A stretch of 64,000 nucleotides of DNA, from contig JAEOAD010000004.1 in assembly GCA_036365145.1 (NCBI GenBank), positions 50,557,001-50,621,000 on the forward strand, read 5' to 3'. The position numbers and the translations under genes are program-made. Numbering within the stretch: the first letter of the stretch is position 1; the number at the start of each line of letters is the position of its first letter. Positions 12,555 through 23,376 of this stretch are shown here, in pieces. The notes beneath the pieces were generated by a model, which ran no database searches, was not told the DNA's origin, and saw only the letters and a program-made list of their open reading frames with translations. The DNA is from Orientallactaga sibirica. Lineage: Eukaryota > Chordata > Mammalia > Rodentia > Dipodidae.

Positions 12555-13250
12555 AATTTTTTCTTCTTTTTTTATTGACAACTTCTATAGTTACAGACAA
12601 TAAACCATGATATTTCCCACCCCTCCCCCATTCCCCTTTAGAACTCCACTCTCCATCATATCCCCTCTCTCTCCATTAGTTTCTCTTTCATTTTGATGTC
12701 ATCATCTTTTTTTTCCTATTATGAGGTTCTTGTGAAGGTATTGCCAGACACTGCGAGGTCATGGATATCAAGGGCAATTTCTGTCTGGACAGTTGCATTG
12801 TAAGGAATTGTACCCTTCCTTTCGCTCGTACATTCTTTCCACCACCTTTTCTGCAATGGACCCTGAGCCTTGGAGGGTGTGATATATATTTCAGTGCTGG
12901 ACACTCCTCCATCCCTTCTTCTCACCATTATGTTGCCTTTTGGATCATCCCAGTGGTCACCACCATCAGAAAAGAGAAGCTTCTCTAACCAGAAGTGAGA
13001 ATAGTATTAATATAAGAATATGAATATTAAGTGTAGTGCTTTCAGGGCAGCTTTGTGGGAATAATGTATACATTAGCCAGACAAGAGCAGGCTTTATACC
13101 CCTAAGGCTCATGACCTCCTGTGCAATAGTCTTTTGATTAGGTTTTTCAGTACCAGGCATGTATTCCTCCCATAGAGCAGACATTCAGTCCAATTAGAGA
13201 GCAGTTGGTTTCCCCCACAGCAGACATGACACTATTGCACCCATTCAGTC
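12555..13250 (-). mobile_element. LINE-1-type 3' end (antisense)
   Basis: The reverse complement ends in a purine-rich segment (complement of 'ccacccctcccccattcccc') followed by 'gaagttgtcaataaaaaaag', a typical rodent L1 3' terminus. The interior continues for about 700 bp without coding frames. Parts match the longer block at 33.3-34.5 kb ('ccatcagaaaagagaagctt' here, 'ccatctgaaaaagagaagca' there), so both are related 3' regions. Assignment to L1 rests on this end structure only. Confidence 0.5.
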
Positions 13251-14720
13251 ATTTAAATATACATTTAAATAAATATACATTCAGGTCATTCTGATCCCCT
13301 AATTCATAATCTTTGCACACTTAATTTCCATAATATTGTTTGAGGCTTGTTTCTAGCCATCAATATGAGTATGCGATTATGGTTTTATGATGGTAGATTT
13401 AAAAATAACTGAAAGAATGTAAAAGATACGATAGAAAATTTGTCTCTACACATTTGCTAAATTAATAGAATGAAGAAATTTGGAATTAAAGGATAATGCA
13501 CTTTAGTTTAATGTACTGATCAATTTTTTTTTGTCTTGTAGAGAATAAAACAATGACATTTGGACCTTCTTAACATCAACATTATTTCTTTTAATAAAGT
13601 AATAATAAACAATGTAAATAATAAATTATAAATAACTAAAATAATAAACCATATCATTGTTAATCAAAAAGATTTCCTTAGTATTTCCTAAGCATATCAG
13701 ACACAAGTTAATTTATAAATACCTTTGATAAATATCTTAAAAGAAAGATTCATAGAAATCACTGTTGCCATAACAATTTTACAAAATCCACACAGAAAGT
13801 AGCTATAAACACATTTGAGTAAACTCATTTATATAATCTTGAGTTAGGTTTAGCTTTCTATGATGAAATTATCTTTGTGGAATTATAAATGCTATGTTCT
13901 TTCCAATGCAATTTTGGAATTTTATCATTTGTCAGTGGTTGATGTAAAATTGCCCTTTCTACTCAAGACAGCAGTCTAAGGTAATAACTCAGAAAACAAC
14001 TACATTTGATTGTCAAGTTTTATTTTTACAAAATAGATATGCTTAAACAAGTTTGACCAAGTCACTAAGTAAATCTATTAAGCAATATTCTTTGTAATTA
14101 TGCTTGCAAGTATGTCATCAAAGGAGAAAATTGTCTTAATGCTTTTAAAATCTATAATTATGTCACTTTAAACTTTAAAATTTTTTGACCAGCAACTAGA
14201 AGATTAAAAATAATTTTCATGAGTCTAGAAAAAGATTCAAAATACCACTTGGAAACTTCAATACAGTTACATATGTTTAAGACTGTTGAAAAAATAATTT
14301 ATCTTAAATTACAATAATCTCCCTTAATCTTTTTAGTAATTTATTTTTGTATTGCTTTTAATGAAAAAGAAAATGAGGACTAAAGTTCACTCCTTGAGAC
14401 AGGCTGTGTACATCAAACAACTGTTTTTCCTAGGAAATAATCTGGAAATAAAAAAGAAAAGCATAGCAATCCTCAAAAAAAAAAAAAATTCTATGAAAAC
14501 AGAAAATGTGTCAAAACATTAAGCTTTTCCTCCAGCAAGAAGTAGAATAGATAGAGAACATCACAGATTCCATGTGCCTATAGAGGTGAATACGAAACCC
14601 AGGCTCATCCAAGCAGAAACACAAAGAAGCTTTGTAGGACACAAAAATAAGAATAAGGAGACAACAAATTCAAAAGATCACCACTTCAATTGTAGAGTAA
14701 AGCAATAAATTTAAATGACC
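13251..14720. other. AT-rich unique sequence
   Basis: About 1.5 kb without recognisable repeats or exons; short A runs only (for example near 14,475). Confidence 0.4.
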
Positions 14721-14927
14721 CTGGGGTAGAGAGATGGCTCAGCATTTAAAGGCGTTTGCTTGCAAAACCTGAAGGCCTGGGTTCAGTTTCCCAGTACCCA
14801 TGTAAAGCAAGATGCACAGGGTATCATTGGCTTCTGGACTTGGTTTGCGGTGGTGGGAGGTTCTCTCTTTCTCTCTCTTTCCCTCTCTCTTTCCTTGAAA
14901 ATAAATAATAAATAAAATATATTAAAA
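14721..14927 (+). mobile_element. B2-like SINE
   Basis: Head 'ctggggtagagagatggctc', then 'gtttgcttgcaaaacctgaa', 'cccatgtaaagcaagatgca', a CT-rich run and 'gaaaataaataataaataaa'. An older subtype. Confidence 0.85.
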
Positions 14928-15394
14928 GGCCTTAATAAATAAATAGCAGATTCTCACATAAGGAAAATAAAACCACAAAACACAAGAGAAGGTTGTTTTG
15001 AAAACTGCTACTTATAAATGTTAAGCATTGAACCCATCATCAGTGAAATTTTTTTTAAGTTATAACTATTGTAGCTTTCAAAGAATTAAATTAATTTAAT
15101 TAATTTAAATTAAATTTAAATTTTATTTTTAACTTATGCAGAAAACCGCACAATTGTCGATATTTGATGTTTTGATTCACATGTACATCCTATAATATTG
15201 AAATTACAGTGTCCTATATTATGGGTACCTTCAGCCATCCTACTGTGCGTTAACATTCCAGAGCTTCTTATTCCTATTTAACCTCTATCTTGTAAAACAG
15301 TACCCAATAATCAAAATTTATATATATATATATAAATTTAATATATTATTTAATTATTTTAATATAAATATATAAATCATATATATATATATAT
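14928..15394. other. AT-rich sequence with a perfect AT palindrome
   Basis: Unique and AT-rich. At 15,314-15,339 lies a 26-bp perfect palindrome made of AAATTT arms around a TA run. More TA runs follow at 15,379-15,395. No gene. Confidence 0.6.
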
Positions 15395-15553
15395 ATTAGA
15401 GAAAGATAAAGTATGGGAATGCTAGGACATTTTCTTGCTCCAAACAAATGCCACTCTATGCTTCTGGCTTTATGTGGGAACTGGGGAATTGAACCCAGAC
15501 TGGCAAGCTTGGCAAACAGGCACCATGATCCACTGAACAATCTTGCCAGACCC
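15395..15553 (-). mobile_element. B2-like SINE, truncated
   Basis: The plus strand reads 'aaatgccactctatgcttct', 'tgtgggaactggggaattga' and 'caatcttgccagaccc', the complement of a B2-like body and head. Strongly diverged. Confidence 0.7.
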
Positions 15554-15562
15554 AATTGGTCA

Positions 15563-15761
15563 TTTTTTAAATATATTTTATTCATTTATTTATTTGAGAG
15601 AAAGAGAGAGAATGGGTAATGCCAGGGCCTCCAGCCACTGCAAACAAACTCCAGATGCATGTGCCACCTTGTGCATCTGGTTTATGTGGGTCCTGGAGAG
15701 TTGAACCGGGATCCTTTGGCTTTGCAGGAAAAAGCCAGTGTTTTACCATCATCGGGCTCTT
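15563..15761 (-). mobile_element. B2-like SINE
   Basis: Plus-strand signatures 'attcatttatttatttgaga' (tail), 'cagggcctccagccactgca', 'ccagatgcatgtgccacctt' and 'gtgggtcctggagagttgaa'. It lies in tandem with the preceding older copy in the same orientation. Confidence 0.85.
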
Positions 15762-15909
15762 GCAGTGATTTTTTTGTTTTCCTGTTTCTTTCATAATTGG
15801 TATTGCCATTTCTCTCATCTCAAAGCTAATATGCTTGATCTATGCCATTAAGAATAACTTTATTAAATATACATTGTATTTGTGGATATATGTATTTTGA
15901 GTTCATCAC

Positions 15910-15913
<4 letters not shown>

Positions 15914-15941
<28 letters not shown>
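15914..15941 (+). repeat. CA microsatellite
   Basis: About 14 CA units just upstream of a truncated B1. Confidence 0.9.
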
Positions 15942-15945
<4 letters not shown>

Positions 15946-15990
15946 AGAAAAAGAACCAACGTGATCATTACGTCTATATATGCTCCCTCC

Positions 15991-16151
15991 AAGGTTTAAT
16001 CCCAGCTCTCGGGAGGCAGAGGAGGGAGGCTCGCCATGAGTTCAAGGCTATCCTGACAATAAAGAGTGAATTCCAGGTCAGCCTGAGCTAGAGTGAGACC
16101 CTACCTTGAAAAAAAAAAAAAACAAACAAACAAACAAACAAACAAAAAAAC
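15991..16151 (+). mobile_element. 5'-truncated B1 SINE with CAAA-rich tail
   Basis: Starts within the B1 body ('tttaatcccagctctcggga'), continues with 'gtgaattccaggtcagcctg' and 'gtgagaccctaccttgaa' and ends in an A tail expanded into CAAA units. A B2-like SINE sits directly against this tail. Confidence 0.85.
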
Positions 16152-16152
16152 A

Positions 16153-16386
16153 GGACTGGAGAGATGGCTTAGTGGTTAAGGCATTTGCCTGCAAAGCCAA
16201 AGGATCCTGGTTCGATTCTCCAGGACCCACATAAGCCAGATGCACAAGGGGCACATACATCAGGAGTTTGGTTTGCAGTGACTAGAGGCCATGGCATGCC
16301 CATTCTCTCTCTGTCTGCCTCTCTTCTATGCCTCTCTCTCTGCTTGCAAGTAAATTAAAAGAAATTAAAAAAGAGAGAGAGAGAGA
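16153..16386 (+). mobile_element. B2-like SINE
   Basis: A well-kept copy: head 'ggactggagagatggcttag', Pol III B box 'ggttcgattctcc', body 'agccagatgcacaaggggca', CT-rich run and purine tail. It is inserted at the end of the B1 tail, giving a head-to-tail B1-B2 pair. Confidence 0.9.
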
Positions 16387-16429
16387 TACTAGAAAGAATG
16401 TAGGAGCTATGGGATGGGAAGTGCTATCT

Positions 16430-16858
16430 TCTATATATACCACGGTGGTTGATGGTGGTTGCACTTACAAACTCACAACAGCTATGGTTACTTGTAAAAG
16501 TCCTGCATAAGAGTGGAACCATCAACAACATTCCACCATTCATAAGGTTCCACTTTTTCCTTTGGAGCTATTGGCAGTTAATCATTACTAGGGCAAGGAG
16601 AAATATTTTCTTCAGTGATGTAGCCACTGGTAGATTACCCATGCTCTGTTTAATAACCCATACCTCCACTCATGTGAGCAATCCTAACTAAAACCATCAA
16701 GGTAATAGTGGGACTAGTTAGGAAGAAGGGGTTCAGGAAGTGTGGGAAGGAGACAAAAGAAGGAACCAGGGGGTTGAATATGATCAAAACATGCATGCAT
16801 GTATCAAATTGCCAAAAATAAAATAATTTGAAAAGACATAAAATTTGAAGGGGGGGGG
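16430..16858 (+). mobile_element. LINE-1 3' UTR and tail
   Basis: Contains 'gatgtagccactggtagatt' and 'acccatgctctgtttaataa', then a G-rich stretch, 'gaatatgatcaaaaca' and 'tgccaaaaataaaataattt', in the order found at the 3' end of rodent L1 elements. Only the 3' non-coding part is present, as expected of 5'-truncated L1 copies. It ends in a G9 run next to the LTR-like unit. Confidence 0.7.
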
Positions 16859-16859
16859 C

Positions 16860-18665
16860 TGTAGTAGTTATCTTCACGTTGCTGAGACAAACACCTGAAC
16901 AGAAGCAGCTTATATGGGCAAAGGATTTATTTTGCCTTCCAGTCTTAAGGAGGAAATGCTCCATGATGGAAGGGAAAAGGTGGTAAAAACTAGACATCAC
17001 CTCTTTGCCAACGTCAGGTGGTCAACAGCAGCAGGAGAATGAGGTGACTAATACTAGCAACTTAGGGGCTAATAAACCTCAAGGTCCACCACAGCAACAC
17101 ATCTTCTCCAGCATGGTTCCACCTCCCACATTCTCAGGAGCTGAGAATCAAGCATTCAAAGCCCATATGTTTTGGGATTTGCCTAATTCAAATCACCACA
17201 TTCTGTTCCTGACCCCCATAAACCAATGACTGCTCATGATGTAAAATGCAATGCAGTCAATCCAATTTTAAAAGTCTCAGTAGTTTTTATCAATTCTAAC
17301 ACTATTCATACATCCCCATAGTCCAAGATCTCTGAACTGTTAGCCTATAAAACAAAAAGTAATAAGTAAATAAATAAATAAATAGATGATGATAGATAGA
17401 TAGATAGATAGATAGATGATAGATAAAATGATGCACACTGAAAAAAATATGGCATTGGATATAACAAAGAAAGACTGAACAAATATGAGATCTAAAAAAA
17501 TAGAGCAAACATCAAATCCTGTAGCTCCAGGTCTGACTTCTGTAACCAGAGATGAAGTCTCTGGAGTTCCAATACTGCCCTCCAGCTGGGTTGCTGACAG
17601 CCTGAGAAGACTCCACCCTGAATTAGCAGCTTTCCTTGGTATCTGTTCCACAGTTCTGGCATCACAAAAAAGTCCTAAAAATTCCACTGCAACCCATGGT
17701 TCATTCTCATGAGGGCATCATGTCTCTGCACAAGGAGTTCTGCCTCACATTGCCCAGAGGCCATTTCCAAAACAACAACCCATGTTACACATCCAATGAC
17801 CTTTCTCCTTTTGAGCATTTGTGATACTCCCACGGTATCAGGTAGGCTACCAAATTTGTTAAGCCAGAAGGGAATAAAACTGACTTTAAATATCAGGACA
17901 CTCCCGCATTCAGATTCCCTACTTTCAAAAGAGTCCACATTCCTTGGTGTTGTTCCAGGGCAGGACAGGCAACCAGTATCAATGATTGCAATCTCTCAAA
18001 CAAATGCAACTGAATAGGAGCGGTCTCCAGCCCAAAACTTTGATTTCTTTCTGTGCCATACTCTTCTATTCATACCAGTCCATTGCTAAGCAACACAACC
18101 CTGTACAAGTTCTTAGAAAACAGGAATAATACAGCTAACATCTCACAGAAACTACCTCTAGCCCAGTCTGGACAAAGCTGTTTCTTCCCCTCATAAACCA
18201 AAACTCATAGTTCACAGTTCTCATTGCATTTATGTCTTTCAACTATGACTATAATGGCCCATCAAACTCTGTGTACAGCATTGCAAGGCATGTATGTGAG
18301 GTCACCTTCTCAAAATTCTTCTACATTCATTCTGCAAATCAGTTCCAAAATGCCAAAAGCCACACAATCAGGTTTCTATCATCAATGATCCTGTTCCACT
18401 GGTACCAATTTTCTATTTTAGTTATTTTCTTGTTACTGGGATAAACACCTGACCAGAAGCAGTTTATGGGAGGAAAAGTTTAATTTAGCAGCAGGAAGGT
18501 GAGGATCAAACTAACACTGGGAAGCTAGAGGCTAATAAATCTCAAGGTCAACCCCCAGCAACACAAATCCTCCCGCAAGACTCTACCTCTCAAAGTGCCA
18601 CAGGCTGAGAACCAAGCATTCAAAGTACATAAGTTTATGCGGGAAATCTAACTGAAGCTACCACA
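16860..18665 (+). mobile_element. Non-autonomous LTR-like element (LTR - internal - LTR)
   Basis: Two related direct repeats enclose about 1.2 kb. The left one (16,860-17,200) and the right one (18,413-18,665) share 'caaacacctgaacagaagca' / 'taaacacctgaccagaagca', 'ggctaataaacctcaaggtc' / 'ggctaataaatctcaaggtc' and an end in 'ccaca'. The right copy lacks about 80 bp. The unit starts TG and ends CA. The interior has no long frame and no retroviral protein signature, only text such as 'aatggcccatcaaactctgt' typical of a dispersed non-coding family. I cannot name the family, and no clean target duplication was found. Confidence 0.55.
17366..17427 (+). repeat. AAAT and GATA microsatellite
   Basis: Consecutive AAAT units pass into seven or so GATA units, within the internal part of the LTR-like element. 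Confidence 0.9.
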
Positions 18666-18790
18666 GAGACTTTAGGAAAAAAGAAGGTTTCAGTGGAAGT
18701 GGGAGAAGACAAGAGCAGGCAATGGAGAATATGATCAAAACACATTCATAAAATAAACAAAAGATAAATTAATTTAAAAATCATCACAAT
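18666..18790 (+). mobile_element. Second LINE-1 3' terminus
   Basis: 'agaaggtttcagtggaagtg' and 'gagaatatgatcaaaacaca' parallel the last 120 bp of the L1 3' end at 16.7-16.85 kb. The LTR-like unit is therefore bracketed by two L1 tails in the same orientation. Confidence 0.55.
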
Positions 18791-18866
18791 CAATATTCTT
18801 ATTCTTTAATTATGTACAAAAGCCTTGGTTAAATTCTCAACACCAATAATTAAAAACAAAAAGAAA

Positions 18867-19070
18867 CTTGGGATGAAAAGATGGCTCAGTGATTAATGGC
18901 ACTCACTTGCAAAGTCTGCTGGCTTGGGTTTGATTTCTCAGTACTCAGTAAAGCCAGATGCACAAAGTAGTGCATGTATCGAATTTGTTTGCAGTGGCAA
19001 AAGGCCCTGTGCACCCATACACACACACATTCTCTCTTTATCTTCCTCCTTCTCTTTCAAATAAATAATG
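18867..19070 (+). mobile_element. B2-like SINE, older subtype
   Basis: 'gatgaaaagatggctcagtg', 'cttgcaaagtctgctggctt', 'agccagatgcacaaagtagt', then a CA/CT-rich run and 'caaataaataatg'. Confidence 0.8.
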
Positions 19071-19244
19071 ATGTGAGAATATACACAAAAAGAAATTCTT
19101 CATTGATAAATAGATATTTCCTGGACTTATAATGGGTGCATACACACACTCATAGATTTATGGACATATTAGTACTAATTCAGAAGAGAATACTTTCAAA
19201 ATACTTTCTGCTGTCCACATTCACAAATGCTTTATATTTCTAAC

Positions 19245-19420
19245 CTTTTATTTATTTATTATTATTATTGCCAACTTCTTTAATTGTAGACAATATCCCA
19301 TGTTATTTCTCTCCCTCCCCCCCCACTTTCCCCTTTGAAACTTCACTCTCCATCATATCCCCTCCCCCTCTCAATCAGTCGCTCTTCAGTTTGATGTCAT
19401 GATCTTTAAATTATAGTCTT
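19245..19420 (-). mobile_element. LINE-1-type 3' end (antisense, short)
   Basis: The same terminus as at 12.56 kb: plus-strand 'attgccaacttctttaattg' and 'ctccatcatatcccctcccc'. Only about 175 bp can be aligned by eye. Confidence 0.55.
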
Positions 19421-20563
19421 TCTGACAAGAGCAGTGTCTCAGTGTTTCAATTTGCATTTCCATGATTATATGAATAAGAGTTTCTTTGCACACTGCTTAG
19501 TCACTGAAGTAGTTTATAGTAGTTTGTACGTTTGGTTGCCTCCCTCCACCTACAAAGGAGTTTGTTTCTTTTTCTTGATTTGTGTCAGTTATTTCTATGC
19601 TTCAGATAACCATCTCTTGTTAGCTTTCAATTCAACCAATAGCTTGCACATTCCTAAAGTGTATCCTGTACTGAACAGGAAATCTTACTGTTGCTGGCCT
19701 CACAACACTGTCTTCTTTTCTGCTATCCTTTCTGCTTCTGGTCTTGAGAATTTTTTTTTTTCTATCCATCATCCACAAATGTTCTGAATTTCTTCTTGCT
19801 GCTCATATGCAAATTCTTCATGCTTCATATTTAGGGTATTTAGAAACTGCTTCTGTTTTGGCTATAAGAAGACCCACACTTATTTTTTTCTCCTTTAGAG
19901 TATTTTTTCTGAAGCTCTGAGTTCCATAAATTAATGTATTGATCTTTAAAGTTCCTGTTGCCTTTATCTTCTCATCTCCTTATGCATAAAGATCATGTTG
20001 GTTTTACTAAATGCCTTTACAGAAAGTTTTATTGTCTGCCCAATATTGTCATTTATCATCTTAAAGTGAATTTAGCAAGCCACAGATGATCAGTCTTCAG
20101 TGGCAATATTTAAATGAAAAAATTGGTTCAGTTAGATCACGTTTTTCAATATAATCTTTTCAAAGACTGTGTTGGATTTCTGAGCTTATTGGGGGGAAGT
20201 TCTTAATTTTGTAGAATTATTGTTATATTGTTCAGCCATGGATGCAAGGCAACATTTTTTCTGTTCCAATATTTTAATCAACTTAATATAAAAATCCTTT
20301 CTTTAGTAAGATTACAGTTTTGCTAAGGCAGTCTCTGTTTATACTATTTTAATTCTTGATTTTTTTCTCATAATTATTTTACTTTATGACATTGAGTGGA
20401 TTTAGTTAGTACTGCTGCTTTAAAATTTTATAGATACTTCTAAACATCTACTTATTTACTAGTAGATTTTATGTATTATGCATAATTTATCATACAATAT
20501 ATATCACATATATATTTATCATATAGTTTAATATAGTGTATAATTATATGTTATACTAAATAT
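19421..20563. other. Unique or old degraded sequence
   Basis: 'gtgtttcaatttgcatttcc' near 19,443 recalls an antisense L1 segment, so part may be a very old L1. The rest is AT-rich with no recognisable element. The 117-codon frame here has no protein character. Confidence 0.35.
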
Positions 20564-20715
20564 AGGGGCTAGGGAGATTGTTCAGTGGTTAAAGGTACCT
20601 GCTTGCAAAGCCTGCTGGGCTAGGTTTAATTTCCCAGTACCCACATCAAGTGGCTCATGTGTCCAGGGTTCTTGGCATGCCCATTCTTTCTTTCTCTGTC
20701 AAATATATAAAAATA
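20564..20715 (+). mobile_element. B2-like SINE, internally deleted
   Basis: 'ggggctagggagattgttca', 'cctgcttgcaaagcctgctg', 'cccagtacccacatcaagtg', then a shortened end 'catgcccattctttctttct'. About 50 bp of the body is missing. Confidence 0.8.
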
Positions 20716-20889
20716 TACAAAACAGAAAAAAGTAAGTACTAAATATATATACATATATATGTATATTTTTGAATATATATATATATTATATATTACATTA
20801 GGGTTCCTAGTCTTCTATTGGTGAGTAGAGTTCGTTTTACAAACTACACCCCACTAGAAAAAAGAAAGTATTACTTCTAAAAAGTTTAC

Positions 20890-21255
20890 AGCATTTATTT
20901 GCACTGAATCCGCCCCTCCTATTCCTCCCTCGAATTCAAATGTTGAAGCCTTGCTCCATAGTAGCGCACTACTGCTTGGAGATAATACCTTTGGAAGATG
21001 AGCAAGTCAAAAGGGTGGAGCTTTCTTATAGAATTTGTGCATTTATCAGAACTCTACCCCCCTTTTCTCTACCTCTGTCAGATGAAGACACAGCAAGATC
21101 TCTGCATTCCTGAAGGCGTACTCCCTAGGAGAGCAAGCTGACACACACCTTGATCTGGGAGTTTCAGCCTCCAGAACTGAGAGAAATAAATTCCTGTTAA
21201 GCCACCTAGTCTATGGTATTTTATTATGGTTGCCTAAGCTGCCTAATGCAAATGC
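20890..21255 (+). mobile_element. MaLR-type LTR (MLT/MST-like)
   Basis: Contains 'gaattcaaatgttgaagcct', 'gatgaagacacagcaagatc', 'cagcctccagaactgagaga', 'aataaattcctgttaagcca' and 'tagtctatggtattttatta', the ordered hallmarks of mammalian MaLR LTRs. A solitary, old, diverged copy. Confidence 0.8.
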
Positions 21256-21454
21256 TGTTTTCTGAGTTCCTTTGTACATTTTATTTATAACTTTTGCTTT
21301 CCATTTTCCCTCCCCTGTTTTTAAAATAGTGAAACAGAAATTCTGGGTGTCATTGAGGGCTTTTGAGTCTTATCTCTGCTATTGGCTGAGCTATAACTCA
21401 GGAAGTGAGGCAAAGGCTGGGAAGATCACAGGTACACAAAGCCTTCACAGAGGA

Positions 21455-21930
21455 TAAGATTTAGAGAGATTTTATTATAGGGATTATAGCGCTTAACATT
21501 AAGAGAAGGAAAGAATACAGGGCTCTAGTGTAGCAGGAAGGATTTCTGGGAAATCCCACCCTGAGACCCAAGTGGAGGTCTTTGGTGGGAGTGGGGCCTG
21601 AACTCTCAGTCCAGTCCAGATGGCAGCTCTCTGAGGTGAGGATTTCTGGAAAAGGGCAATCTGCCTAGAAATCTTAATCTTCCAGGAAGGGTCTTCTCAG
21701 AAGGTTTGATCATCTCATAAAGTGAAAGGAGAGATAAGAAAAAGCCAGACTCTCCTGACTCTTCTGACATTTCTGACATGAAGTGGAATGATATAGATTT
21801 CCCCCTATAGGCTTAGTGACATTTTTCACTTCCAGTTTGGGTGGCAAGTGGAGGCTGTTATTCCTAAGCTGCCTCAGCAGCTGGTTATCTTCGAAAGTGT
21901 TAAACTCATACATTTTACTCTTTTCTGTTG
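21455..21930 (-). mobile_element. Possible LTR, unclassified
   Basis: Read on the minus strand the block is moderately GC-rich for this neighbourhood and ends with an AATAAA-like signal (complement of 'ttttattatag' at about 21,470), as LTRs do. No matching partner or target duplication was found. It could equally be unique sequence. Confidence 0.25.
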
Positions 21931-23289
21931 TTAATGTCTGTTGAATTCATTTTTTTTTTTAAATTACCAGTATCTCTATTTTACTTCAAAATAGGATAGA
22001 TAGCTTAATACAGTCTGTCTTCCTGGGGTTTCCTACACTTTCCATAGCCTTTTCTTCCAGCAAGCACTTTTTTCTCACTTAGAACAAAAGTCAAATGGCA
22101 AGTTAATTAAAGATATATTAATGGAAGAATAAATTTTAACTTTTAAAGGGAGATATAAGGATTATTTCATGTAGGGAAAATGTTCTCAAAGATTCCCTCC
22201 AAAAATGTGAATAATGCTGAATTTTTGCCCTCTGTACTTGTTAGATAAGGAATGAATAAACCAATGAACTTTCAGTCTTCTGAAATTTGGACTAGTTCTG
22301 AAAGTGCCACATGTACGTTTTTTCCAGTTTTAAAAAAAATCACATTTTAATTTAGAAAACTTCTACTTCATACTCTCCATGAAGGTTTGGAAACCACTAA
22401 GAGAATCCCAAACTCCATGCCAAGTTAGTGTTCACGCCACAGAGTCGGAACTGCTGGCCTGTAATCCCTTAGCAGTGGGGACAGGTACGCTTTTGCCTCT
22501 TTCAGCTTCTTTCTTTTCTTCAGGTGTGCACAAGTTTTTACAGCAAGACATATAAAGCACACTTTGAAAAATCACTATGAACTGTGGTCTCTATATATGA
22601 CTCAGGAAAAGCATCATAAATTTGAGTTTTTGAAAACCGAAACTTTGTATGAGAAGTTTTGAGTGTGATGTTAGCCCCATCTAGCGTCTCATTTTGGGAT
22701 CACGTCTAGGAAAAGAAAATGCACTGGGGTAAACTGAAAGATGAGGCATTAAAGCAGGTCAGGTCAGAAATACTACTGTTTCTTAGTTATTGGTCATTAA
22801 GTAGCCATACACAAAGATCCATTCTTAGAACTAAGTAATTAGCCATATGATTACAAATATAATTGTTAATCATGTGTTTGTTCTAAAACTGGGAAAACTT
22901 ATAGAAAACAGAAACTCTAGTTTGGTGGAAATAAAAATATGATAAGAATATTTATGTAATTCCAGGATGGAAATGATGCCTGAAAAGAAAGGAGGTTACA
23001 CACATGTAAGAGTATCATGCTCATGCATGAATGAGGTCACATGGTTGCTTTCTCTAGGCTCAAGTGGAAGACTTCAACCTGGCCATGTTGGAATTGTATT
23101 GAAACAGTAGAGGAAACACAAGGCAAAAATAGATAGTCAATGAATAATGCAATCAATACATTGGATTAGATAACTCTGGTGATAGATTGAGAGAGAATCT
23201 TAATTTTATTAAATAGGGAATAAGCTTTATTTTATTTATATGGAACAGTTACAAAAAATGACCATGCAGTTAGCTAAAATGAGTGTCCT
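21931..23289. other. Unique sequence
   Basis: No repeat or gene recognised. It includes short conserved-looking text around 22,400-22,520 but nothing I can assign. Confidence 0.35.
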
Positions 23290-23376
23290 GTGCGAGGGAA
23301 AAAGCTGGAGGTTTAAATGAGACCCTTCTACATAGGAGCCAAGCACCTCTACTATTGAGCTACATTCTCAGCCTGA
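23290..23376 (-). mobile_element. ID-type SINE, old
   Basis: The plus strand shows 'cataggagccaagcacctct' and 'actattgagctacattctca', the complement of the tRNA-like ID body. Confidence 0.5.

Noticed and set aside
16650..17000. 116-codon minus-strand frame
   Set aside because: It spans the junction of an L1 3' end and an LTR-like repeat and cannot be a gene.
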